Assembly (NCBI GenBank): GCA_008694505.1
Contig: VZDJ01000052.1
Coordinates: 2,621,245 to 2,685,244, forward strand
Length of the DNA: 64,000 bases
Source: Cyanoderma ruficeps
Lineage: Eukaryota > Chordata > Aves > Passeriformes > Timaliidae
Direction: 5' to 3'
In this document: piece by piece, positions 1-12,300 of the stretch
How positions within the stretch are numbered: position 1 is the stretch's first letter
Layout: each line of letters starts with the position of its first letter
Program-made: the position numbers and the translations under genes
The notes under the pieces: model-generated
What the model saw: only the letters and a program-made list of their open reading frames with translations
What the model was told of the DNA's origin: nothing
The model's database searches: none

Positions 1-1909
1 GAAGGGCTGGTGTGGATATGGCTGTAAACACACAGGATGCAGGGAGATGCAGTGCCACAACCAAGAGATGGATGCTGCCACCCCCAGTCCTGCAGCCAGA
101 GATTAGGAGCTGTGGAACAACCTCACCAGCAGGCAGTAAGGAAATGAGGTGGATTAGTGCCAGCTCTCACTCTTTAATTGCAGGTATATTCTGTTGGTCA
201 CAGTCTCAGGAAAGCACAAGTTCCCTTTTCCTAATATACATTTCTCTGTTTGTAACTTTCAAAGAGCTTGACAGTGGAGTTTCTTGTATGAAGGGCACTT
301 TAGTTTTTCTAGGTTCTTGGGTAGAGACATAAGCTTGTCAAAAGGAATTTATATCAAATTCAGTAATTTTTGCTGCTCTTAACTGCCTAATGGGAAGGCT
401 GCAGACATGTAACTCCTAAGTCAGTGACAATTTGTATCAAAATTATAATAGAGACCCCCACCTACACTCTTCAATCTCTCTCTTTGATAGAATATGTGTA
501 CAGACCCAGAAGAAGGAAGCTTAGATATGGCAGATGATCCTGCTGTTTGAATTCCCATCTCTGATCAGTGTTCATGTCCCCCCCTTTTAGGAAGATTGCT
601 TATCTCACACCCATGCTAGGTTTCTGGGTCCAATAACAGAACATGCTGAGCTAATTTGCTGACCATAGAGTAGAGATGTGTACAATACCCATCCTGAATT
701 TGTGTAATGCCTGAGTTTATGCCATGTCAACTTATTGTAGGATCTTCACACCTCCCTTTGAAGTCTTGGTGACTGCTCTCAAAAATGAGACTCATCTCAC
801 ATGAAATAAACCTAGTGGTGAATACCTGTTTTCCAGGAACCTTTTTAATGACAACTAAAAGTTTAAAACCCACTACCTTCAGTTCTCCTAAAACTACCTC
901 TGCTCTGTTAAACTGAGGACCTTCCCCATGGTTGTTGAGTGTTTGTGGTGTGTGTTGTCCACCCCAGAGTTACCTGCCTTAGGGAGAACAGTGAATTAAG
1001 GTAGTGGAAGGGAAAGTTAAGGGACTTAGCTGGGGGAATCAGTTTGTTTCTGCTCCCATTTTAGAGAGACTTTCTCTTCCTCTGCCTGTCGATTTACCCT
1101 TCTGACTCTGTTGAGCAGAGACTGCTGCTTGCAGAAAAGCATCTCTGCAGTGCACAGCACTGCCTTGACCTTGACTGGAACTTACAGCTGCTGCTGTCAT
1201 AAAATAATAACCAATATTAATCACTGTCAGTCTAGTTACATGAACGTCTTCCCTTTGGCTGAATAATCCATCTACATGCACCTCCCAGCCTTCCACACCA
1301 CAGAGTTGCCAATAGATTACTCAGTGTGGATAATTACCTGAGCATGCTGCAGGATTGTGACAGAGGAGATGTTCTGATTGTCTCAGGGCAGTCCTATCAG
1401 GGTGCTCGCGGACAATTCATCCTGCCCACCTAAAATGATGACTTAGGAGCTGGAAACCCCTAAGGGGGAATCAGATCTTTGAAGTTCCCCTGGGAGAGCC
1501 TCTGGGTGCCCCTTTCCAGAGGTCCAGGCCCTGGGGAAACACAGGGCTGCCCTATGTGGGCATTCTTATGTCGGCACATAACCAATGTACCTGTGCAAAG
1601 GAAGAAGATGAGCTACAACACAAAGGCATTTTGCATCTGGAGGACATGTTCTCAACACAGCAAAACATCTTTGTTATGAATGTAACATATGTGGTACTCT
1701 TCCTCTGTTTGGCAGGAGATAAGAAAAACAGAAGCAATGCAAAAATGAAAACAAAATGGAGCATATAAGCATCGTGAAACAATTACAGTGCTGCGTCTCA
1801 TTAGCATCTAAATCTGGGATTGCCAGTCTTGTTTTAAAAACAGTTTTGTTCAACACCAGTGACAGAAATTAAAAGCTGACATATCTTGCTGTATTGTGGG
1901 CCACAGCCA

Positions 1910-1973
1910 CAGCTGGTGTAAATCAGTATAAACTAATGAAGTCAATGAAGCTTCTCTGATTTACACTAGCTGA
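1910..1973. repeat. Palindromic MITE-like element, old copy
   Basis: Arms 1912-1926 (GCTGGTGTAAATCAG) and 1956-1970 are inverted copies with one mismatch. The centre contains AATGAAGTCAATGAAG. The arrangement (GGTGTAAATCAG, then a small inner palindrome around GAAGTCAATG, then CTGATTTACAC) is that of a widespread palindromic repeat I recall from bird and reptile genomes. The family name is not certain. Confidence 0.55.
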
Positions 1974-2667
1974 GGTTATGGCTCAATAAGGTTAGGCTTG
2001 CTTTCTAGGAGTGTTCAAGGAAGCCAACTTCTGTGTGTCCTGTGATGAAGTGGTTATTTATAATGGCCTTCAGTGTGGTTTGGAGCCAAATTTCCACATC
2101 AAAAGTAGCTTTATAAGAGATATCCTTACAGTGAGGTTCAGTGCAAAATCATGACTTCAGAAGCCAGCTTTCCTCATGCACTCAAGTATTTGATTTCAGC
2201 CTAAAAACCATTTGAGAAGCCAAGAAAAGCAGAGCCATTCCTGCCTACTTCCCCAGCTCTGCTTCATCTTTGAGTCGCCTGCATATCCAGCAGGCCCCGA
2301 CCTACACTGCCCATTTATCAAGGCGAGTTACTCTAAGTGTCTGTTTACTTATGTTCAGAAATTCCCAGTAAGACAGACAAGTTTCATGCTCAACCTGAAA
2401 AACTGGGGATGGGGGTGGAGTTCTTACCAGTTCCAGAGCTATTTGTTTGACTTGGCCACTAGTGAAAATAAAACACAATAACGTGTCCCGGAGTCACAGC
2501 GAGAGGTGGAGGTCACAAGAAAACAGATCATGTCTTTCACAGCTCCTCAGCTTCAGTGCACTGAATTATGACTCCTATTATTTACTTACTGGATTCTCCA
2601 CCCTGTGTGCACGCTCCAAGCATTCGAAAAGCAGCAGGTCTCTGCTTCAAAGAACTGACAGGCAAGT

Positions 2668-2684
2668 GAGAGAGAGAGAGAGAG
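2668..2684. repeat. (GA)n microsatellite
   Basis: About 8.5 uninterrupted GA units. Confidence 0.9.
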
Positions 2685-3892
2685 GAAAATTTGTCCTGAA
2701 GCTACAGTAACCTCCTCCTCCACGTTTGATCTGAAAGGTCAGATGTTCTTACAACCCTCGGCTGACTCCTGCCATCTGCTGAGCCACGCCTGCAGTCATG
2801 CACCTCTCTGCTCTCCTCTGCTGAATTAAACTGCAGGACTCTTAAGGCAAGAATGCTCCCAGCGTAGCCAAACCTGCTCAGGGTGGGCTTTTCCAGAGGG
2901 ATATTGGTTTTTCCCTTAGGAGAACCCTGCTCCCTGCATGTCCAGCCTGGATGTGAGCGATCAGTTGTCCAGAAAACATAACAGGCTCTTTCACTGACCT
3001 TGCCACTTTGTAACAGATTGATTTCTTTAGAACTTAGTGCTAAAATTTTGTGTCTTGATCTCAGTTGTTGAGATCCCAAAGCAGGGCTGAAGCCTCTCCA
3101 AACCTCCTGAGTAGTTTCTACGTATCCTGTGGAGAATCCCGCCATCTTCCACACACTCTTCAGTGCGTTTAATCCTCCAGGAGCTCACTGGGGCTGAGGA
3201 GACAACTTTGTAGCAGTGCTTCCAAAAAGGGAAGCCTCTGAACTGCCAGCAGCAGAGAAATCCACACTGAACACCAAACACCAGTAAGAGCCTGCCTCTC
3301 ATCTGGACCTCTTTGGAAGTACCACTTTCTCCTAAAAACCACGGGATCATCCTTCTCTTTCATACCCTCAGGTTTTGCTTTTGGTCTCTTCTCTCTTCAC
3401 AAAACGTGATAAATATTTTCTCATTAAGAGCTGCAATCTTCTTTTCCAGGGAATGTTCCTGGTCCATCTTGGGAGGTGGTGAGAGAACCCCATTCGGTTA
3501 CTGATCATTCACCAGCCTCCCAAACAGGTCAGGATTTTTCCCAGTACCTGGCACACCAGCTGAGCTGATACTTCTGGATACAGAAGTATCACTCACTGTT
3601 CTCCCCTTATTGTTTTGGGTTTTTTTCTATGTAGATAGCTTTTCCTTGTATTTGTGACTTAATATGGAGCCAAAATAAAGCCAGAAAATAATTTTGCTAT
3701 TAAACCCATCATGTTTGCTATTTGACATTTGGGTAGGCAGTTACACTAAAGCATCATAAATGCAAAACAGTTCTGCTCCCCTCTATTTCTGTGCCTGGAT
3801 CTAAGCACTATGACTAATTGTTCCTAAAAATTTGTTGGGTTCACTTGTTACTTAAGACAAATAATTTTCTACTTAACATACTTCACAAAGCC

Positions 3893-3910
3893 TTTTTTTT
3901 TTTTTTTTTT
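3893..3910. repeat. Poly-T tract (T18)
   Basis: Eighteen uninterrupted T residues in AT-rich sequence. No element was recognised around it. Confidence 0.9.
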
Positions 3911-5807
3911 ACTTTACTTATGTTCTTCTCAGAAACACACTCAGAAACCATAGAGAGATCTACTATCACCTGTGTGTTCTGGTTTTTTCTCAGCTTCTCC
4001 AGAAGAATCAAGTGTGGAGATAGATTTTTTTTACCTTAGCCTGGACATTGTTCAGCTTTTAACATGGCTGAGGGCACTCAGTCTTTCTGCTTTTTAACCC
4101 AAACTAAAGAGAATCCCTACCTTTTTTTTTTTAATTTAATAATTTCAAAAAGTAGTTGTATTTGTGTGTCTCAAAATCAAAAGAAATTCTCTTCACTGTG
4201 GAATATTTTAAAAAGAGAACTCTACCAGACAAATTAATTTATTTTCTGTTAACACTCTCACAGCGTTTAAGTATTTGGCTCTAATTTTGGTTTTTAATGC
4301 TTGTCTAGTCTTACTAGGGTTGAACTGGAAGGCAGTCAGACGATTCTCCGATAACAGGCAGGAAAAAACAATGTAAACCCCTTATCCCGGAGGAACTAGG
4401 AACAGTGAATTACGCACAAGTAATGAAACTAGTTTCCTCACCATCAGAACTTCTACTGAACCAAAGAGTTCCAGAACTTTCCTCGAATCTGGTTGGGGCA
4501 AAGACAGGAAACTGCATCTTCGGAGCTTTAGAAATAGATCTTAAACATGTAAACATAAGATATTATGCCCCTGTCTTTTAAGTAACATTTATATTATCTC
4601 AAATAAACAGTCTTGCTGAAGTTAGTCTGTAATTGACATCTGACACAGTTCACATTGCAACAGATATGATAAGTGCAGTAAACAGCAGAAATTATGCTTC
4701 TCTGTGCTCTGAGAAACATTCATATTTCCTTGCACAGATAAACTTTATTTTGTTGCTACGCAACTCTCACACAACAGACCACGTTCTGCAGTAAATAAGA
4801 GTACAGATTTTACAACTGGAGGGCAAGCATGTGGCCTTTTGGGTTTTCTCCCCATTTCGAGTTCCAGCCCCAGCTTTAGTTCACATTATAATATTCCATC
4901 ATTTCATTACAAAGCTGCCTCTAAAGCTCAGTAAGGGATATTTCAAACTGAGCAAAGCGGGAGAGTCAGAATGCACGAGGCTGATGGGAAACAAATGGTG
5001 GAGCTGGTGATGTCAGTGAAACCAAGAAATTGAGGGGGTTTTTTCTCTTTTTTTAGTCTTCTTTAAAAATGAACATTAAATTTTCACAGCAAGATATTCA
5101 AAACCTGTGTGGCCTCTCCCTGCTGTGTGTAAAACTTCCATAGCTGCAAGGGCAGTGAGACAGGTGAACAGCTGCCCCTGGTTTTACCCAAGATGAGGAC
5201 AGTATAGTCTTACCTCCTTTGTTCTTTACAGTTGCAAAATTTCTCCGGAATTCAGTGGATATTTGGATTGTTTAGAGAACAGAGGCACAGATCCTGCATG
5301 TCTCTGCATCCTCATCATCAGCAGAGTGAAGAACACTAAGATTTTTCTGACTTAAGGGTGTGGATGTAAACTCAATAGAGCCACTAGGCTCTTCACAAGT
5401 CATGGATTAATGTCTCAATTATTCAAGTTTCCCTTTTGCACACAGCTGCAAATTCTACAGACTCTCCCAGGTAGTGGCAGCCTTCCCTTGCCACTGTTAG
5501 CAAATCAATCCAGGTGAAAAATGTGACTTGGAGCTCCAGGTGGATGCAGCTGGCACAGTTTTGGCTGCAGGGATTTGCATTAGCCAACAATCTGACATAC
5601 ATCCAATGCATGCACATAACAGCTATCTGCTTGTAGAGGGGTTTGTGCCACTAAAACAGTTGAATTTCCCCAGTTTTCCCCAATTTTGCTTTGCTCTTTG
5701 GTTCCTTAAAATCAAGAGTCCTCTGGGCTCCTACAGCCTACGTGCCACAAGCCCAGATGCTTATAAAGTCACTAGGGAAAGGACACTCTGTTCATAAGAA
5801 ACCAAGA

Positions 5808-5813
5808 TTTAAT
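5808..5813 (-). terminator. HAO1: Possible HAO1 polyadenylation signal (ATTAAA)
   Basis: The minus strand reads ATTAAA about 425 bp past the HAO1 stop. It is the nearest common poly(A) signal variant seen. A full AATAAA occurs only further away, at 4744-4749. The choice between them is a guess. Confidence 0.25.
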
Positions 5814-6237
5814 CTCTACAATCTACAGTCTGGTTTCTCTAAACAGTGAGCAAGAAGCATCTTTTGCATTTTAAATTTCAGCATTTCTGTTTGCTATCAA
5901 AACATTTCTGTTTATAGTTTCACTTTAACAGCTAAATTACTCCCAGGCATGGAAATTAATTGTCAGCATTTGTTGCAAAACACATTGAAGTTTCTATGCT
6001 GGTCTTGTATAAAGGCCCATCTCTAACCACACCTCCCAGTGTAGCAGCTTTCCTTAAGAGCCTGAGAGATTTGGAAACACCTGTAAAATTTGCTTTGAGT
6101 TCTTTCTTCAGCGAGTGATCTCCTACAGAGCGGAGCATTCCCTCAGTCAGGATTGCAGGAGGAGGCCCACAGAGGGAATGCAGTTGGATTTGGTCTGGAA
6201 GCACAACAGGCAATGCACAAAGCAAGAGTCTTCAGAC

Positions 6238-6308
6238 CTAAATCTTGGAAAACAATCCTTGATGTCTTCGGATCAGTGTCCTGCCAATTTCTTCTACTCT
6301 CCGGCATC
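6238..6308 (-). CDS. HAO1: HAO1 terminal coding exon 8 (residues 348-370) with PTS1 SKI
   Basis: A 71-bp exon after a pyrimidine-rich acceptor (CTCCTCCAG|GA). It encodes [19 protein letters not shown], then SKI and a TAG stop. Length and phase are exactly what a 370-residue protein needs, and it aligns without gaps to the human tail (Cys at its start, a T-L-x-R core, SKI at the end). The stretch just before SKI (RHQGLF) differs from the mammalian one. Confidence 0.88.
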
Positions 6309-9300
6309 CTGGAGGAGAAGTTGCAGATCAGTTCAAGCCCCTGATTTTCTAACCCACTCTTAGCCTTTTCTTTTTCTGCCTCATAAAAATCTACATTCTG
6401 TCAGATGAAATCCACCCCTTAGCGACCACTACTTTTCTATGGATTTATCTCTCTCCTTATGAAAAAAACCCACCAAAATAATGTTTTCACCTAATTTACT
6501 CAGTTCCCCATTTCTAAGGCAGGGATAACAAGTCTTTTCCCCATTTCTCCACAGACTAACCTGTTTAGATTGCAAACATTCCCCTCATGCAAGTTGCTAT
6601 AGCATCTTGCCTGGGGCAAATGAAAGCTCTGAGAAAATGTGATTACGGAGAGGAAATGTTGATGTCCCACCTGTCAGTGCCATTGCCAGGCGAAACTCTT
6701 CCTTCAGCATCTGGAGAACTTCCTTTGCTCCTTCTTCACCCTGGGAGATTAGGAGACAATGTGAACTATTATGTGTATGTATATGTGTGTAGGTATAGAC
6801 ATGTATATGTGTGCCAAGAAAAGTTTTATGTACAAACATAAATCCTGAGGGTTGGTCATAGCAGATTTTATCTAATAGGAAATGAGATGATCTGGATGCA
6901 CAGAGACACATCACAAACACACTCCTCTGTGCACACAGACACACATATGTGCATCTATTAAGGCTACACAGTGAGTCTAGGGATCTGAAGTCATGCATTT
7001 GAGCTTATCCTCACTTACTTGGTAAGCCAATCCCCAGAGGACAGGTCTCCCAACAAAAACAGCTTTGGCACCAAGAGCCAATGCCTTGAGAACGTCCGTG
7101 CCTTTTCTTACACCACCATCCAGGAACACCTCCACCTTCCCCTCCACAGCCTCCACGATTTCAGGCAAGACATCAATCTAAAAGAGAGAAACCAGGAACA
7201 CAGCTTGGCTGCTCCTGAAACCCTGTTTATTTTTTGAGCCAATTCTTCCACATAGGATGCAAGCTTTACAGCAGCTTAATGAGCAGTTTCATGCCTAAAT
7301 CTACACTCAAATAACACAGCTTTGTCTTGAGAACCAGCAGTGACTTTGCAGGGTAGAAGGTACATGCAAAGTCAAATACATTGGGAGATTCGCAATTACA
7401 GAACGAGGATCAGCAGGGTCTTACAGAATGGCCATCTGACTCCATGACACATATCTGACACAAGCCAGTATGTAGAATATACAAAACAGCCTCATTAAGG
7501 GAAGCCTTTTGGTGGTGTTACCTCCCAGACTTCCAATCTTCACTAGTTTGGGGATGAAATTGAATCAGCTCACTTTTTAAATAATCATCTTTGCTTCCCT
7601 GTTTAAATTTCCCATTCATTTATCCTGAGAGCCAGCTCAGGAGCCCAGAGGCAGGCACTGTACGTGTACACAAGGAGTGAGAGAAACACATGCCTGGAGG
7701 AACTTAGAGAGTTGGCTGAACATTTTTTAATTTGAAAATGCATCTAATTACAGGAGTGACTATAGAGAAAAACTTCTTAATATAAAAAAAAACCCCAAAC
7801 TTTCCTCTACGTTTTGAGCAAGGTGGGAAATAATTTCTTTTAATGCACATGTATGTTGCTTTCACTGAGCTCTGCTCATCCCCTTTCTCAACTTATCCCC
7901 TACACCAATGATACAAGTAAGGGGGGAAAGTATTTTTACTGTTCTCAAGTTCCAAATGAGTAACCAGGGAATTAAGTAATTCCTCTTGCCACGCAAGAGG
8001 TCCCAAAGAAAGGACGAGCCTCCTGAATTCAAACCTGGGGCATTAATTACAGGGCAACTTTTCCTATAAGGCCACCTAAATAGTTCCTATTCATGAAAAT
8101 CAGGAAAAGAACCCCACCAGAAGCCAAGTATTAAGGAGACTGGAAACTGTGTGGAAGTAAGACAAAAGACACACAAATTCATGTCTTTCAAATACGGATG
8201 TAATTAATTTCCTTTCTAATGGATAAAAATGACTAGAAGATGGGGAGGAAAAACTTGAAAGTGCAGTTTGTTTTTAGATTCGGATTAAAATTTTCTTGAC
8301 GTTTGGCACTTGCTGTGATTTCCCCCTCCCTTTGGTTTTGCTCTCCTGCCAGACATATTTTGGATCGATTTCCATATCCAGAGACCACTTTCTACATCCT
8401 GACAAACTGTACCAACATTAAAGTGCTCTAATAACTAAAGCATGATGCAAACCATAATTAAAACATAGATTTCCTCAATGTGTAACTAGACACTAGAAAT
8501 ATTGACCAGTTTGGGTTCAGCTCACGATCTGAAACCCCACGAAACTGAAGCAAATTATTATGCTCCTAAATCAGAACCATTTAACATGATCTGATACAGA
8601 TACATTATAAAAACAGCATTCTGAAGTGTTGTTCTTTGTACCATAAATCCAGAGGACACATCAGCTTTAGCAGTTCTCCTCTGCCCTGTGGTGTGGCAAA
8701 GGAGTAACCCCCAACAAGGAGTTTGCAAATTTCTCTCCTGCTGCAGCTGTCAAAAATTAATTTGTATTTCTTGAGCTCTCAGGTGTTCCTCACAATGATG
8801 TTTTTAACAATGTTATACATTGTTGCTGTTGGATTACTTCACCCACAGGCTTGCCCCAGAGTTTTAAATACCCTCGATGAAATTGGGGAATACATTCCCA
8901 GGAGGTGACAAGAGGACCTGTTCCCCTCTCCCTTCAGGGAACCATCATGGAAAACAGGAGGTTTTTCATCGAGAACATATTGGAAATACTCAGAGAGGCA
9001 CAACTGGGCTTTGATTCTCCTCTCTTTCATTCTCTTTTTATTTGTGCAGCTTTCCCACACCAAATGAAGCAAGATGAGTGATGACTGGAATTTTGGGGTT
9101 TTTCCTTCATCCTGAGCACATACTTTTTCATTTTCCTTTACTTTTTTATTTTTTTCCGACTGAGAAATTCTCAAATCCCTTTCACCTTTGGAAAAGTCAC
9201 GGGGTAGCACGACAAGGAAAAGGAAAAAGGAAAAACTGTAATTTAACCACTCTCTCCCTTTTCCAAAGGTGAAAATACTTGAAAAGAGAAAAATGGAGAG

Positions 9301-12300
9301 TTTCATTCTGCCTGTAGCTGTTCCTTAACTGCAATTTTTCAGAAGCCTCCCAAGAATATTAAAAGAGGAAAAACAACCCTAATACAACCTTCAGTGTGCT
9401 GCAAATGGCAACGAGGGGTTTTCAGAAAAGAATGAGAAAGAAGAAATGAAAGAGGAGAGTGGAAAAAAAATTCTGAAAGATTTTCCGATTTGAGCTACCA
9501 AGGAAAGAAAGGCTGTGTCTAACTCAGAGTATGATGTGACATACATAGAGAAGTGGACAGAGGTTGTTACTCATGGCTTAAGGCATAGAACACTTACTCC
9601 AGGTTTTTTCCTCCAGCTTCCATGTGTTCAGAGAAAGCAAACAAGAAGCCAAAAGGCAGAGAAACTTTGAGATTACTGGAGCATATTGACATCAGTACTC
9701 ACAGTAGCAGGGACCCCATCCAGCTGTCGTGCTCCGTGATTTGACACGAGGATCCCATTTACCCCAATCTTTACAGCTTCTTTAGCATCATCAGCTAGGA
9801 AAAAACCCAAACAGCATGTGTCCTTCCATAAGTGGAAGCTTGTAGACACCACAATCAGGGAATCACTAAGAAAACCATTGCCAGCTCATACAAAGCCCAT
9901 TAGGGCTTCAGCCTTCCAGAGCCTCGCCTCAACACAAAAAGGTTTCATCTTTAAGAAATAAGAACAGAAAAGTAGTTTGAAGTGGTGGAGGAGAACATTT
10001 TATCACTTTGGATCAGCAGCCACTTTGGTAGCTAGCCTTTATTTTCTCTATTATGTTCCAGAACTCATTGGTAAGAAATTCTTTTGCTGAATGATTTTGT
10101 CCACTGCAGAATTATTGGCACGATCATATCAATGGCAGCGTCGGTGACAACACCAGGCACTTATTTAAGCAGCTGCTTCCACAACCACTTCACTGGCGGG
10201 TTCCTAATGGTGCAGGAGGAAGTGACAGCCCTTCCCTTGCCCTCCCCCTGGAAGCAGCAGAGCTACACACCCCTGAGGATCCCTTTCAGCACGATGGGCA
10301 GCGAGGTCAGTCCCCGCAGCCACTTGATGTCCTCCCAGCTGATGGTGGCATCGATGGCCTCAGCAACGTACACAGCCAGCCCGCTGTTTTCTCCAAAGTC
10401 CTTCTCTGAGGAAAATGCCAGGTCACTGCTGGAGAAGTTTTTTAATCTAAAGTGACAGAAGACACATAAAAATAGTCTAAGGGAGATTCGCTGTAGCCAC
10501 ACTTGGTCCCACATGCCAGCACTCAGTATAGCTGAGCTAAAGCTTTGCTGCACTGCAGGGCAGGAGCAAAACCAGCTGGTCCCAGCACGTCAGATCCCAG
10601 TCCTCAGCGAGCCAGAACCTTTGGCTGACAAAGTATTTGATAATCAACGTAAGCCCTGGATCTTTAATGCCCCTTGTAACCAAAGCCTTTCTATCTTTCT
10701 GAACACTGGGACAAGTTTCTCTGGCCCAAGGTAACAGTCCTGCTTTAGCAAAAGAAATATGGTTGGGTTTTGTTGTTTTTCAAATCCAGGGAATTCAGCT
10801 ATGAGAGGAATAGGGGATCAGGGAGGTGGAGGGGAGAAGGAGGAAATCAAGTCTTCTTAAGCTCCATGAAATAGGTAGGTGCGCATGAAGCCTTGCAAAG
10901 AATTCAGAATTTTCATCTGTCCGATAAAGCCAACAGGCAGCCTGTTTACCTTGTGTCCCTTCTGTACATTTCCTTGTAAAATGTGGGAGGAAAGGAAGCT
11001 CGTGTGAAAGCATTTGCTGCTATTTGGGTTTTTCTGCAACAAAATCTCACAGGTTCTAGTACATCCATGTCCCAGTTGCCTTGCCGTTCTGAAACTGTGT
11101 CCTATTCCACACTGGGCTATTTAATACTCACATTTCACATTTTGGGAAGTGCATGAGTGTTTTTGCATGGAACCTGGCTGGTTTCACTGCTGATTTCATG
11201 CCTGCAACAAGCAGCATTTCACACGGCTTTTCTGTTCAGCTCCAGGCCCAGAAGCAAACGAGAAAGGAGCGAGCTCTCAGCAAGATCCAGCTTTTCAGCT
11301 GTTGGTTTGTGGAGGGTGGGGTGCCCAGAGAAAAACAGAACCATGGATAAGATTATATAAATAACTGTTGTTTTTCTTGGCCTGGAAAATGCAGATCAAC
11401 ACTTGGATGAATGTTGCCTTACATACATCTCAGAGCACAATGGCACCTTGTTGTTGCTTTGAAACTTTGTTGAAAACCCGAAGCCAAGAAAAAGTTATCA
11501 CATAAATGAGCAGAGCCCCGCGCTAGGAGAGTTTCACCGCGGCCTCTGCAACAAAGCGCTGCCCGAGCGGCGCTCGGGAATCTGCAGTGATTAATTGGAA
11601 CCTTGAAGGATTACTCCAATTTCATGGGATTTCACAGGGTTCACTCGAAACCTTGTTATATTTGGGCAGGTGGGGTCAAAGTGATCCAGAAACGCTCTCC
11701 CGCTTTCTTCAAATGTCTTTGGGTTATTGGACACTCAAGAACTCCTCAACCCCAGGCCTTAAAATACTGCCCCCCTAAAAAATAAGCTATTTAAGTAATT
11801 GTTTAATTTTATCTTTTAGAGTAAAAGGTCGGTGTGTATTGATAATGTGTCAAACACAGATCTCTAGCATGATTACAATATAGGACATACAGATATCAGT
11901 GTGGTATATTTTCATGTTAGATTAGTTAGAGCTTTTTTGCTTTCTGGTGTTTTCCTCATAAAACTGTACTTTAACACAGAAACCAGGGCAGAGTTCAGGT
12001 TGCTCTGTCAACTTTCATCTCTTAGCTGCAAGTAAAAGTGCATGGGGGAGAGCCAACACCCCAAGCTCTGGAGGGGGTTTTGTCAGTGAGGTAGAGAATC
12101 AGATTCACTGCAGAACCACATGGCTTATGTTCCTTTTGAATAGTATGGAAATTAAGAAAAACCTCTAGATGTGATTCTTGCTAAGTCCATGTTACATACA
12201 ATGTGTGTACAGTATAACACAACAGTCTTTGGAGACATAGAACAATTCAATTTCACTGATAATATTCAAAACCCAGAACTCACCTTCAAAGTTTATCTGC

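Larger units (their letters stand above)
1..6237. other. Non-coding region downstream of HAO1
   Basis: No gene is supported. Open frames here are short, lack recognisable protein families and have no flanking splice pattern. The stretch holds the HAO1 3' UTR next to 6237, a palindromic repeat at 1910-1973, a GA microsatellite at 2668-2684 and an 18-base T run at 3893-3910. Confidence 0.6.

Noticed and set aside
1429..1490. Minus-strand frame ending in GTSKI plus stop, first considered as the last HAO1 exon
   Set aside because: No acceptor gives the needed phase and length, and the preceding residues do not resemble HAO1. The exon at 6238-6308 fits exactly.
2702..3154. 150-codon minus-strand open frame
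   Set aside because: No recognisable domain, no splice context, and ordinary composition. Probably chance.
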